DNA of 64,000 nt from Amoebophrya sp. A120 (taxonomy: Eukaryota; Sar; Dinophyceae; Syndiniales; Amoebophryaceae), in the NCBI GenBank assembly GCA_905178155.1, contig CAJINV010000006.1, forward strand, positions 2,582,658-2,646,657. Direction: 5' to 3'. The translations under genes and the position numbers were made by a program. The notes beneath the pieces are model-generated. The model did not search any database. It saw only the letters and a program-made list of their open reading frames with translations, and was not told the origin of the DNA. Positions 1 to 10,595 of this stretch are shown here, piece by piece. The stretch's first letter is position 1. The number at the start of each line of letters is the position of its first letter.

Positions 1-1711
1 GTTAGGGGGAATGCGGATGTGGTGACGCAAAAATACTTATGAATCGAAACTACAAAAGGAGCTGAGATAGGGACTTTGAGGGGAATGGAAGCGCATGGTG
101 GTATGGCTCCTTCTCATTCTCTGGCTGTTTTTTTACTAAAAAAGTGTTAGTCTGGAACAGAGTGTACTATATGGTGGGGAAAACTTGAAGATGAACTTGG
201 TGCTTGTATACAACACTTGAGTAAAAGACCTGATCTAGTACAACGATGAAGGCGGGAATTACAACTTCCACGAAACAAAGCCTGGTGGATGAAACACGAC
301 ATACCATTTAGAGAATCAATCACGATTTGAGCGTGTAGTTGACAGTCAGAACTTACTAGAACCGGGATGAAAAGAACGTCGACCTGCTGGTGCAACTGCT
401 TGAGCTCGGAATGCGACGCACGGAGTTCACAATCAAGAAGAAACAATAGAAGAACGAATCAGTGTAGAATTATGACCAGGAACGATCACGATGCGATTTT
501 TTTGGAACGACACAAACTTGCACGAAGGGGAGTGGTGACGACAGCTGAAATACGAAATACTTTATTGTTCTGTTCTTGAACGAAAATGAAAGAAACGGGT
601 CTGAATTCTTCTGTATCTGTCTGTAGTGTTTGACGACGAAATCGTTTCAAAGTAGCATCCACGAACAGCACTCTTGCTACGCTAGAGAAGTGGTCAACAT
701 CTTCTACTGTGCTACTAGCTAGCACGTTGACCACGACATTACAGTGCTTTTAATATTCGCCCGGTTTTCATTTTCAACAAAATCGAACTTTGCGATGTAT
801 CGGCACAGTACTTCTTCTACACAGAGGATAGATTTTATTTCCTCAAATTCTGTACCACACAAGAAAAATATTCCGTATCACAATATCTGGGGTCCTCGTT
901 GTAAGCAAGCAACCAGCCGCCCCTCGGAAACTGTAGCTAGGGTTCTTATTTGTCAAAGCAACAGACTCTGCATGAGTATAATCTTCAAGGTACTACGTAC
1001 GTACGTGCCGGAATTCTTATCTAGCCTATCTCAAAGCGCAGCCTCGTAAGTAGTAGATCACGGACGAAAGTAACTTCAGCTTGGAGTCTAATTTATGCCC
1101 GGTGGTCTTGCTGCGCTTGATATGCGAAGGATTCAGCATCAAAAAATCTCGCTTGTCTCCAAAGGAAAGCATACACGACTGGTCCGGCGGTTTTTCCTCC
1201 CTTTTTGTTGCTCTGTAATCAGTGCAGCTCCTGCGATCAAAACTGTTGTATATCCTTCTTCTAAATAACGGGCTTTATCCGTATACTCCCCGCTGTCTTG
1301 ACCAGACCGCCCCTTCTTTCGTTAAAAGCCTACCAAAATTTGCTGTGTGACCGGCTACTATCATTCGCACAAGCCTTGTGTTTTCCCAAACAAAAGTGAA
1401 GATCCTAGGCAGGGGGTCAGTGCTCTCCTAGGTCTAGCGCACCAGAATTAGGTGGCATGCATCAATATTCTGACAAAAATCCGAATAGAAATTGCGAGTT
1501 TAATTGGTACAAGAAAAGTTGTGTTGTGGTTTGTGCCTATTTATTTTCCCTTCTCGTAGGGGTAGGGCACAAAAAATGACATACGTGAAAACGCAAGTTG
1601 TTGTGTGGTTGAGGTTGACATGACAAGCACAAGGATATAATTGTTGTTTTTAATGCAGGAAAAAAAAAAGTGAGTTTCTAACACACAGGTATCATCCTAG
1701 GTAATTTTCGT
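1..1711. other. No supported gene (1.7 kb)
   Basis: AT-rich sequence. Open frames on both strands are short, show no family resemblance, and no introner pair is present. It lies downstream of the glycine-rich gene and is probably intergenic. Confidence 0.5.
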
Positions 1712-3950
1712 TCAGTGCTGAAACTCCGGCGGGATAAAGCCACCATCAATCGGCGGTACGCCCATCGGATTCATCATCCCAGTTATCGTACGAAAAAAGT
1801 GTTTCACAACTGCGAGGATAATTTTGCAGCTTTTGCATCACAAGTTTGTTCTACACGACAGAGAAAATTCGCCATGCGAGGTTCCTAAGGTAAAACTACA
1901 CTGCCAAAAATGAAAATCCTCCGTTGTCTTGTTACATGTGTAGCATGACAAAGAACACTTCTGCGATGCATTTTCTGCATCACAAGTTTACAGCGAAACA
2001 GTTTTTTCTTGCGATACCCATGTCTGGGCCGGGTCCGAAGCCGCCCTTCATCATTCCCCCCGGAGGTCCGCCGAATCCACCCTTCATCATGGGATCATAT
2101 CATATGTAAAAACGAACCCAAAGCGTAGGTATTCAGGTAGGGAAATCTGCAAGACAAATCACTGAGCTTTATTGGCTGTTGCGCATGACAAGTTTCAGTT
2201 CGCAGTGTTGTCCCGTTTAGCTAGTGCAGCAGCATCAAAAATGTAGCGTTTCATGCTGATTCGAGCATCACAAATTTCAAAACAGCACTAGAAAATGCGC
2301 TTCATGGGGCTCCGCATGAGAGACATTCTGGGGACGTTTTTACACAGGATAGATCAAACCCGCCCTTCATGCCGCCATCAAAACCACCACTGTTGAATCC
2401 TATCAACTGCAAATATCCCTGGGTGTCTGGAAATTATGACGCAACTTGTGATGCTGCCTTTCCATTCTAACAAAGTCTGTATTGCATGGGCAGCAAGAAA
2501 AGTCTATTGGCTGCTACGTGTAGTAGGGGGTACTTATTTCTCATGCGGTATAGGCATTAGGAAGCCCTCACAAAACCTGTCATGCTACGGCGTGCATCAC
2601 AGACATCGTGAGTTATCCAAAATCTGCATGACAAACCTTCCACTCATCCAGACCCAGACGACATATTTGCAATTCATAAATCCCTTGTCCTTCCCAAATC
2701 CGCCGAAGCCGCCGCCGCCAAACTTCCCCTTGCCAAATATCAAATGCAAATAAGTCTGGGTCTGGAACTTTGCTAGACTTGTCATGCTGGTTTTCCATGA
2801 GCCATATGATCTGCAATGGAGGACCTAGCATGACAGATTCCGTGAGATCACTATCATGCCTATCCTGCATGACAAACTGCCTCCCAACTTGATCTAAAGT
2901 GGACAGCATTTGGTAATCATGCAGCACAGATTTTTGCATGATTCAGATTTAGCATGACAAGTTCGCATCCTTCCAGACCCCGACATATTTGCAATGCATA
3001 CCAAAGCCCCCGCCGCCAAACTTGCCGAAGCCCTTGCCTTTACCCTTGCCGAAGCCGCCTTTCTTACCTTGGTGTCAGTTGACAGTTGTGTAGTGGACAT
3101 AGTTGTTTATGTTTTCCTTTTCGCGTGAAAAATTAAATTTGAAAAAAGACTTTTCGTATTCTTACATGACAGAACTTTATTTGAAGGATCGCTTTGGCGT
3201 CTCAATCTAAGGGACGGGGACCACACCAATTTACTTATTTGCGTGAAAAGCCACCAGCCAGAATCAGAAAAAAAATACTCTACCAAAATTGTCAAATCCT
3301 CCAAACTATGAACTGCAAAAGCATCGTACTAGTGATACAAAAGTAAATTGCATTAGCATTACAAATTTGCTCAGCATTAGAAGTGGAATTTGTAATGCGG
3401 ATGTACCTTAATGAAAAAATTTGTAATGCATGAATCCGATTAGTACGAGTACGATACTTTTGCAGTTCATACGAACTTCCCGCCTTTTCGGAAGCCCTTC
3501 TCTACGCCTGTTCCGCCTGTGACATTTGAGGCCTTTGCATCAAAATGAAATATCCTCCCACCCAATAGTGAAACTGAGAACTTGTCATGCTAATTTCTTT
3601 TTGAAAACTTGTCATGCTGATTAGTAGCCGCAAGTCATGTCGTCTTCACGCTAGAAACGCAAAACATGCGGACTTTAGTGCTGGCTCGCGTGGGAAGGCA
3701 AAGGCCTTGCATTTTCAGCATGACAGGCACAGGAGGCAACTGGAGGTGGGAAACAGCATAACAAATTACCCGCAATAACAAGGCCAGAACTGCGTCTCTT
3801 GCCCCTCTAGCAATACAATTACAAACTGATTTGTATACGAAAATCCAGCATCACAGATTTTCTGTCCGATATGGGATGGGGGATTCATTTTCCTCACAGT
3901 ACTTTGACTTCTGCTTTGCTTCGTCGAAGGACTCGTCGTAATGAACCTAG
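1712..3950 (-). CDS. Glycine-rich protein, split by six introners (5' end unresolved)
   Basis: Reading minus-strand exons 3902-3950, 3472-3537, 3284-3306, 3001-3067, 2679-2737, 2352-2400, 2017-2097 and 1712-1783 gives one low-complexity chain. It begins with a charged stretch (HYDESFDEAKQKSK), runs through GGF/GKG repeats such as FGKFGGGGFGKGKFGGGG and MMKGGFGGPPGGMMKGGFG, and ends GVPPIDGGFIPPEFQH-stop. All introners vanish cleanly when the element plus 5 bp is removed. One intron (3068-3283) is GT-AG. The chain resembles glycine-rich RNA-binding or structural proteins, but no RRM or other domain is visible, so function is unknown. The upstream exon with the start codon was not found; an in-frame TAG lies just upstream of 3950. 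Confidence 0.6.
1784..2016. mobile_element. Introner, family F-like
   Basis: TATCGTACGAAAAAAGTG pairs with TATCGCAAGAAAAAACTG at the other end. Flanks are CCAGT/CCCAT. Removal gives PDMG-MMNP in frame. Confidence 0.75.
2098..2351. mobile_element. Introner, family D, TSD GATCA
   Basis: Ends are TATCATATGTAAAAACG and GGACGTTTTTACACAGGATA, with perfect 5-bp TSDs. Removal fuses MKGGFD-PMMKGGF. Confidence 0.88.
2401..2678. mobile_element. Introner, family A, TSD AATCC
   Basis: Begins TATCAACTGCAAATATC and ends with the inverted ACATATTTGCAATTCATA. Removal gives FGKDKG-FNSGG in frame. Confidence 0.88.
2738..3000. mobile_element. Introner, family A, TSD CCAAA
   Basis: TATCAAATGCAAATAAGTCT at one end, ACATATTTGCAATGCATA at the other, with a perfect TSD. 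Splits a GGFG repeat without a frame change. Confidence 0.88.
3068..3283 (-). other. GT-AG intron (216 nt) in glycine-rich gene
   Basis: Minus-strand boundaries G|GTAGAG and CCAAG|GTAAG. Joining gives GFDNFG-KKGGFG. No TIRs were seen. The shared GGTA at both ends makes the exact cut ambiguous. Confidence 0.55.
3307..3471. mobile_element. Introner, family B, TSD CAAAC/CGAAC
   Basis: TATGAACTGCAAAAGCATCG pairs with CGATACTTTTGCAGTTCATA. Removal gives GKF-GGFDNFG in frame. Confidence 0.85.
3538..3901. mobile_element. Introner, family E, TSD CTTTG
   Basis: C/T-rich arm with AAAATGAAATATCCTCCCA at one end and a G-rich complement at the other. At 364 bp it is long for family E. Removal gives KQKSK-ASNVTGG. 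Confidence 0.8.
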
Positions 3951-4285
3951 TTTGGAAAGATTCTTGCAATACAAATTTTTACGTTTTAATATTTCCCTAT
4001 ACGTTTCTTGAATTATGCCTCGTTCGCATGACAAATTCCACAGCTGGAGCAACCTCGACGTTGATGGTGAACTACGTCTCAACGTCAACCCATTTCGATT
4101 TCCTTTTCCTTTTCCGCATGACAAAAAGCACCACTACCACTTGTAAGAAGTGCCCTCAAGTCAAGTCAAGTCAACGCGTGGGCTAGTCTCTGAATAGTAA
4201 TCCTCGCTCAGAGATTTGTCGAAAGTATCGTAGCCGTGCGTGTATTGTTATCACGCTCTTCTTCTAGTGGGGGGCTGTGGCCTAA
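3951..4285. other. Unresolved 335 bp between two genes
   Basis: Contains GCATGACAAA-type words typical of introner interiors, but I could not pair its ends. It may hold the first exon and intron of the glycine-rich gene. Confidence 0.3.
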
Positions 4286-5074
4286 CTATCTGACCATGTA
4301 CGTTCCGTCAGATTCTTTTTGGAACCACACGCCCGCCACCTGCACCTCTTCCTTGCCGGTGTTTTCGCAGAAGAAAACCTCGCCCACCTGGAATACTATT
4401 CCTGGGTCGTCTTCCAATTCCCAAAAACCCGTCCTGTTACTGATCTGTTTCCACTTTTTCCCGTGGAGACTCGCGGCCACCTGTGCCCGCGCCTGCTCTT
4501 CTTCTGCCTTTTGCTGGTCCAGCCTTCTTCGGCGTTCCGCCTGCATTTCCTGCGCCCGTTCGGACTTCTGCCCCGGCTTCGGCCCCTTTTTTCCTGGGGG
4601 TTTTTTGGCTGTTGCGTACGGCCGGCGCCTTGTCAGCATTTCGCGCACCACCGGCCCCGCCGGCTTTTGCAGCTCTAGGTCTTGCAGCGTCAGGCCATAG
4701 TGCTCTAGATCTGCTGCTGCCAGCTTGCCCCATGGCGTGCCTTCTTCGATTTCCCGGCGGATTCTTGTGATGGAACCCTCCCCCGAGGAATCCCGCGCTG
4801 CGTGACCGATCCAAGAGATTCTTTTTTCCCTTATCTCCGTTTCGATCAGCTGCACCCCGAGGGACTGGCATAACTCCGCCCGTGATGGGGATGCTTCCCA
4901 GTCCCAGATTCCAAAAAAGAAGTGCCCTCTATTCTATATAAGTACCTCATCTCCTTCTTGCAATGGCGCGCCCTGTACATCGTTTGCGTGCACAAACACA
5001 TCGCCTTGTTCTGTCTCGATGAAGCCGAACCCCTTGGCCTGGTTGAAAAATTTTACGACGCCGGAGCAAGCCAT
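4286..5074 (-). CDS. Cold-shock-domain protein with long basic C-terminal region
   Basis: The minus-strand ATG at 5074 opens [20 protein letters not shown], followed closely by [10 protein letters not shown]. These are RNP1 (KGFGFI) and RNP2 (VFVH) of a cold-shock/S1-fold nucleic-acid-binding domain, at residues 1 to about 45. The exon meets stops after EGDEV; a GT-AG intron at 4865-4945 (81 nt) restores a frame continuing [20 protein letters not shown]. The remaining 190 residues are charged, with a Lys/Arg/Gln-rich helix-like stretch ([20 protein letters not shown]), and end with DGTYMVR. The segment around [12 protein letters not shown] and GLTLQDLEL resembles tails that follow non-LTR reverse transcriptases; this is only a resemblance. 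Likely a nucleic-acid-binding protein. No introner interrupts it. Confidence 0.7.
4865..4945 (-). other. Proposed GT-AG intron (81 nt) in cold-shock gene
   Basis: Boundaries GAG|GTACTT and GCCAG|TCCCTC on the minus strand. It removes an in-frame TAG after EGDEV and keeps the downstream frame. Other AG sites are possible. Confidence 0.45.
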
Positions 5075-5719
5075 CGTACTATGTGACGACGGTGACAGAG
5101 GGAGAGAGAGAGAACAGGTAGTTGTTGTACCGCACTACACACGAACGGATATTGCTTGAATTTTTTTCGGACAGCAGGGTATATTCACTTACCAGAACAA
5201 CTAAACTTCTAGCTCTATCTACTTACTCCCCTACCCCGCCGTACTTCGGCTATAATATCTCTACACGAAATAAGTACAACCGGAGGAGCTCCAGCAAAGA
5301 GGAGACACAGACGCTTCTACTACGCTATGGATAATTTGTTGGTTCGTTCTTGTTTCCGGAACAGAAATATTATCTCAACAGTCAGAACAAGCACAATGAG
5401 GCATCTCAAAACAGAATGACTCTTCGAACGAACAGAGAAAACGCAGATTTTTGAACTAGCGGATGTTTCTGAAAAAAGAAGATCTAGCGTGAAGATGAAC
5501 ACAGAAAATCAAAACAACGCTTCTAGGCATATATTATCTTCACGATTTTTACACAAGGCATCATCATTGAGTATGCCCCGGCGTATATTAGAAATTTTCA
5601 ATGTCGTTCTTGATGTCGCTTTTACAAGAGCAGGAGCTCCTTGTAGTTTTTTTCAGTTTTAATCTCCGATGTGAATCTTCATGCGGTGCCGCTCTGATTA
5701 GTCCCTAGAAATAATAACT
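5075..5719. other. Intergenic, 645 bp
   Basis: A short GA run near 5100 (gagagagagagaa). No coding signal or introner was found. It should contain the cold-shock gene's 5' flank and the methyltransferase gene's 3' flank. Confidence 0.5.
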
Positions 5720-8700
5720 TCACGCCGCTTTACCAATGACCTGCAGCACTAGGTTCTTCGCAGTGCAGGTCGGCGGAGATAATCGTTTCAACGCTATCTC
5801 ATACGTTTTTTTCGTATTCCTGCTAGAACGAATTCTATGATCAACATCATTCAAAGCGTCTTCAGAACCACGACCGGCCCCTCCTTCTTCTTCTATCGCA
5901 CCAATTACTGGCTTATCAATTGCAAAAATGTCTGGGTCTGGAAGATTCTGAGACTTGTCATGCACGTTTTGCCTGGGCCATGATGTCTGTGATGCATGCC
6001 CTAGCTTCACAGACTTTTTGAGGGCTTCGTGATGTTGCCTATTCCGCATGACAAATGCCCTCTCCGCGTAGCCAAAATTGCATTCCCTTTGCTGCTTATG
6101 CAATACAGATTTTTTTGGAATTCAAATGCAGCATCACAAGTTCGGATCCTTCCAGACCCAGACATTTTTGCATTTGATATGGCTGTTGACGGACCAAGAA
6201 GTTCCGCTCCATCACATACAGTGCCCGGTCGTACTCCAGAAGCATCTTGGCTTCCTCGCATTCCAGATTATCCGCTGACTTCGTCAATAACTCAAAGTAG
6301 TCGACGAGATTTGTCGTAGAAGTGGTGGTCTTTTGCTTGTTCATTTGTCGACGGAACATGGCCAGGCGGTGCCTCATATGCCTTGCAAATATCCCTGGAT
6401 GTCTGGAAACTTGTAATGCTGGGCGGCGTATCATGAGGAGGCCACACGTGCTGGCTCAGCGTGACAAGTTTCGGAGCTTCCAGGTGTTGCCTATTCTGCA
6501 TGACAAACTGCGGTTCTGCATGACAGAAAAAAGGGGCTCTTGGGTGACGTGCATGACAGATTTAAGAGTCATGCTTATGCCAGACAAGCATGACAAACAT
6601 GCATTCTCCCAGACCCAGACATATTTGCGCTTGATATCTCAGCGTTTTTGATCGGGGGAACTGGAAATCTTCAAACTGATTTGCTGTCCTGTAATGATCA
6701 AAACGGCGATTTATTATTTCCACCGGCTTGAAGCAATCCAACTGTAATATCTTCCCGTGGCAGCAGGGCACCAAAACGCAGTCCGCGTTCTTCAGCAAGC
6801 AAATCTCCAGCACCAAATCAGAGAAATTTCCGCAGCAGTGCAGCCCCAGGCCGAGGGAGAAGGAGGCGTTTCTTCCTAAAATGTGGGAATCGTCGTTCGT
6901 CACCGTGAAGGCCAAATCCGAAACTACTGCCTTCACGTTTTTCAGACCCGCCAACTCTATCGTAAGGAAAAATCCCTCATCCCCATATCAAAAAGAAAAT
7001 TTGGGATGCTGATTTGTAGCCACAAATCAACTTTGTCTTGCGTACAAGGCAAACGGCACCCGCCATTTGGCACATTTTACAGCGACTCTGTCATGCCTTT
7101 TCGCCTATGTCCGACCTGTTTCTCATGCTCAGCTGCTAGCCGGATGCGTAGTTGTACCCAACTGGGCTTAGCATATGCCAGAACGCTCTTGCTGCAATAC
7201 AATGTTTGTTTGTGTACACAAATCCAGCAATACAAATTGTCTTTTGAATATAATGGGGTGGAGGCGTTTTTCATTCTGATAAACTCCGCCCGCTTTTTTG
7301 CCATATGACTTGCTCAAACGTTACAATCTCAAACGTTACAATAGAATCTGAGATTTGTCTTGCATGATGAGCATGACAGGTTCGCAGAGCGTTTCACTTT
7401 CTGCAATACAAATTTCGCCAGATTGTAGTGGGGTTTGATGCTCCGGAACCTGTCATGCGCAATCCTATGAGAATTGACTAGATCATGCATTCTTGCATCA
7501 CAGATTTCCAAATTCTATTGTAACGTTTGAGATTGTAACACCTGAGCGGGTTATATGCCAGGTCCACGGATTCTTTGTTCTTGTCGAGGAGGTATCAAAT
7601 GTAAAAATGTCTGGGTCTGGAAGAATGCAACTTGTGATGCTGAATTTGGATTCCAAAAAAATCTGTATTGCATGAGCAGCAAAGGGGGTGCGATTTTTGC
7701 TACGCGGAGAGGGCATTTGTCATGCGGAAAAGGCATCGCGAAGCCCCCAAAAAATCTGTGATGCTAAGGCATGCATCACAGACATCATGGGTCAGGGAAA
7801 ATATGCATGACAAGTCTCAGAATCTTCCAGACCCAGACATTTTTACATTTGATAGGAGGAGAAAGGTCGTGTTGGGCAGGAGAAAAGCGAGGGGCAGGGT
7901 GAGGTTACCGGACCCGCAACCGAAATCCACGATATCGTAGTGCGTTATTTTCGTGTCATTTGTGTTGCTGCTGTGCATGGCAGAATTTTCGTGGTCCCCG
8001 TCTGTTTCTACCTCTGTAGTTGTCTTTTCCTCTATCCTCATTTCCCGGATCATTTGGTAGATGTTCTGAATTTGCTGCTTCTTCCGAAAGTCCCGCGCGG
8101 CGGTCATAACCGGTGTAGTGAGTCGCGCGCTCGACGTTCTTGTCGAAGTGGCGATAGAAGTCGAAGCGGCTCGTCCTGCAGGAATTATACTAACTGCGCT
8201 CCTGTCGCCTCCAGAGTTGTTATTGCTACAACTTTTGTCACCAGCGACCTGTTCTACTACTTCCGGTGTGCCACTGCTGTCGCTGCGCAGCCCTTGTTGT
8301 TTCCCGTGCTTCTGCAGTCTTTCTGCCATCTGCTCTTCCGTGATATCGCCATCGGCAACTTGCTTCTTCAATTTCTTTATCAAATGTAAAAATGTCTGGG
8401 TCTGGAAGAGTGTAGCTTTGTCATGCAGATTTTCCATGACCCATGAGGTCTGGAATGCGGGACTTAGCATGACAGACTCTGCGAAGTCTCCGCCATGCCT
8501 GTCCTGCATGAGAAACTCCCTTCCAACTTGGTCAAAAGTGGACAGCTTTTGGCACTCATGCAAAACAGATTTTTGCATGCTTCAGATTTACCATGACAAG
8601 TTGCAATCTTCCAGACCCAGACATTTTTGCAATCCATATTCTTCAAAAATTTTTCCAACCGCTTCGCCTCCGCTTTCAGCAGGTGTGAGTATCCTGTGCA

Positions 8701-9602
8701 AAAGTATCGTATTCGTAGTAATTGCTGCTATGCATGACAAATCTCTCTCTTAAGGGAAAACAGCATTACAAGTTTCATTTGTAATGCTGAGCGAATTTGT
8801 AATGCAATTTATCCTAGTACGACGCTTTTGCATTCGATAGAGAGGAAGAAGGAGGAATTTCGTGTTTTCCTTCGCGCTGCCCGTTTTTAGTATAATTGGC
8901 ACTCTGTTCATCTTTTGAAGCTTGTCCGGTTAGTATTTTCTGTGCTATTGTTGCTCCATGACCACCACTACCCCCTCCTCCTCCTTCCCCTGAGACCGCC
9001 CAGATCTGTTCCAAACTACCACTTCCGGTCAAGCAGCTCGGGATCGTGTCCCAGGGAATCGCGAATTCGCTCGACAGCTCGATCTCCGGGAACTCCAGGA
9101 AAAGGTCCAGTTTTGCCGTGTTAAACGTCGAATAGGGTTCTTCTTTCGTCTCCTCGGATGTGATTGATTCCCCGTCAAGAACGTCCAAATCTTCGATATC
9201 TGTACTGAAGGACCGCGCGGAAGAGGGGGATGGAGAGTTGCTTCTAGCAGGGTCGTTCCTCGTCTCGAGAGCATCTTCATCGCCTTGTCGGGGGAATATT
9301 CTGCGGTCTCGTCCCCCCACCGTAGCAACAGGAATTCCTCGTTGTGCCCGATCGGACAGGCCTGATTCGGGTGGGCAAGGGGGACAAATGAAGTCGTTAT
9401 TTTTGCCGGCGCTCTCCAATAAATCATCGGAACTTGTTCCTGTAGTTGCACCAGTCCTACCGGGGTAATTGTCCAAATTGATGCTGATTTCTGCCAACCT
9501 GGGCAGTCCGCTCAACGCTTGATCTAAGATCTTTTGAATCCGGCTCTGCTTCTCGGCGGCGCGCCGCTGCCGCTGCCGCCGTTTGTGGTCGTTGTCGCGC
9601 AT
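5720..9602 (-). CDS. SAM-dependent methyltransferase, Methyltransf_32 / GSTCD-like, seven introners
   Basis: Exons 8840-9602, 8639-8689, 7855-8377, 7557-7592, 7282-7303, 6637-6957, 6180-6376 and 5720-5913 join into about 690 codons. The N-terminal half is low-complexity, Ser/Glu-rich, then a charged helix (KRLEKFLKKLKKQVADGD). The methyltransferase core follows: motif I DIVDFGCGSGNLTLPLAF, acidic motif II region FLLLDKNKESVDLAKKRAEL, then LGLHCCGNFSD and CVLVPCCHGKI, RSKTLR, EEAKMLLEYDRALY and a final SPPTCTAKNLVLQVIGKAA. This order (LH.CG..SD, PCC.GK, LEYDRAL, PP.CT.KN) is that of GSTCD/METTL25-type proteins. The substrate cannot be told. Motifs I and II lie on different exons and are contiguous only after exact introner removal. 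Start is the first ATG of the long exon; all junctions keep frame with 5-bp TSD removal. Confidence 0.85.
5914..6179. mobile_element. Introner, family A, TSD TGGCT
   Basis: TATCAATTGCAAAAATGTCT at one end and ACATTTTTGCATTTGATA at the other. Removal gives FLVRQQP-VIGAI. Confidence 0.9.
6377..6636. mobile_element. Introner, family A, TSD CCTCA/TCTCA
   Basis: TATGCCTTGCAAATATCCCT pairs with ATATTTGCGCTTGATA. Removal gives PRSKTLR-HRLAMF. The interior closely matches the copy at 19189. Confidence 0.9.
6958..7281. mobile_element. Introner, family E, TSD AACTC
   Basis: TATCGTAAGGAAAAATCCCT pairs with GCGTTTTTCATTCTGATA. Removal gives KKRAEL-AGLKNV, the helix after motif II. Confidence 0.9.
7304..7555. 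mobile_element. Introner, family G, TSD TGCCA
   Basis: Composite TIR: an outer TATGACTTGCTCA block, then TTACAATCTCAAACG in an inner arm. Removal gives KESVDLA-KKRAEL. Second copy at 21458. Confidence 0.85.
7593..7854. mobile_element. Introner, family A, TSD GGAGG
   Basis: Near-perfect TATCAAATGTAAAAATGTCT arms. Splits motif I from motif II; removal gives NTTFLL-LDKNKE. Confidence 0.92.
8378..8638. mobile_element. Introner, family A, TSD TTCTT
   Basis: TATCAAATGTAAAAATGTCT at one end and ACATTTTTGCAATCCATA at the other. Removal gives EKFLK-KLKKQVA. Confidence 0.9.
8690..8839. mobile_element. Introner, family B, TSD GTGAG/GAGAG
   Basis: TATCCTGTGCAAAAGTATCG pairs with GACGCTTTTGCATTCGATA. 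Removing the element plus 5 bp gives EIPPSSS-HLLKAE, despite diverged TSD copies. Confidence 0.85.
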
Positions 9603-10313
9603 TTGAAAAATGATGTCTCGCAGCTTTTACAAATCTGATCACTATACAGGTGTGCGAAAAAATGGGAAATTCTACATCTACTACAAATGGGAAATTCTAC
9701 TACTTAGTTGCTGGAACAAGTAAGTACATCATGTTCGACGGCTATTTATTTTTGACACCTACAACTACTCGCTCTTGAGCTGGAATGAAGAACTAGAATC
9801 AGGCTACTAAAACCCTTTGTCGCCTGCAGGGAAATGAGAAAAGCAAATACAGCTAGTCGCAAAGACACAAAAGTTGTCGTCTCCCTTCAACCTCACAAAG
9901 CGCCGCGTGAGTTTTCGGCCGAAGATCCTCCTTTGAGCCAATTTTGCTGCCGCGAAGGAACTTTCGGATCGACACGACGATCCGCAAATTTATTGGACCC
10001 AATACAAATCAATTCGTTTAAAACCGCTGATCTCGAGAGCGCCACCTACTTGCAACACGTAGGACAACGATCATCTTCCACGAACTACAACCCTGTGCTC
10101 GTCCTTCTTTGCCTGGTGATATCATCAGGCTAGGAAACCATAAAAAAAGTCTTGCTTTTCACCATGATGAAGCACAAATGTTATTCTTCGAAGTCAAATC
10201 AATTGACTCAGGTCGTACAGCAATCCGGCAGCCTTGCTTTTGTGCTGCTGTCCCCGTAATTATATCATTGTCCACCTCTCCTCGAACAGTTCCCGCGCAG
10301 TTGTTGTGCCATC
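9603..10313. other. Intergenic / 3' flank, about 710 bp
   Basis: No coding region or introner supported. The part next to 10314 is the distal 3' flank of the oxidoreductase gene. Confidence 0.5.
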
Positions 10314-10369
10314 GTCTACTAAATCAGACCGTGCGAAAAATTCAACTAGCAGCACGGTCGTCACTAGAC
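10314..10369 (-). promoter_or_regulatory. Candidate SECIS element in 3' flank of the TGA-containing oxidoreductase gene
   Basis: On the minus strand: lower stem GTCTA/TAGAC, then GTGAC opposite TGAT (the U-G-A / G-A non-Watson-Crick quartet of eukaryotic SECIS), a perfect 8-bp stem GACCGTGC/GCACGGTC, and a 17-nt apical loop TGCTAGTTGAATTTTTC containing AA. It starts 227 nt past the stop codon at 10596, a usual place for a SECIS. Against it: the loop AA is about 17 nt from the quartet rather than the common 10-13, and the lower stem is short. Confidence 0.55.
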
Positions 10370-10595
10370 TATTTTTCAAACTGACAAACCACAGAGAGGA
10401 AGTTTTTATGCTAGGACTTCAGTTTTACTAAAATGATGCTGAAATAGTGCTGAAAACCGTATTTCATCTACTGCAAAGAGCCACAACCGACCTCGAAACT
10501 TTACACAAAGGCGCGGGGTTTTGTGAGTAAGAAAGCCTGAAAAAAGACTGCATCAGCGCGTACTCACCATACTGCGGGGACGTCGCTCGGAAATT

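Noticed and set aside
4145-4930. 13-bp direct repeat AAGAAGTGCCCTC flanking most of the cold-shock gene
   Set aside because: A match of this length is expected by chance in a 64-kb window, and the interval is not excisable in frame.
7593-7854. Repeated open frames encoding peptides such as [10 protein letters not shown], found many times across the window
   Set aside because: They are translations of the family A terminal inverted repeat (ATGTCTGGGTCTGGAAG), not genes; they vanish when the element is excised.
10430-10560. Alternative SECIS around GATGAAATA...TATTTCAGCATC downstream of the oxidoreductase
   Set aside because: A stem can form, but the 3' GA of the quartet is missing; the hairpin at 10314-10369 fits the SECIS pattern better.
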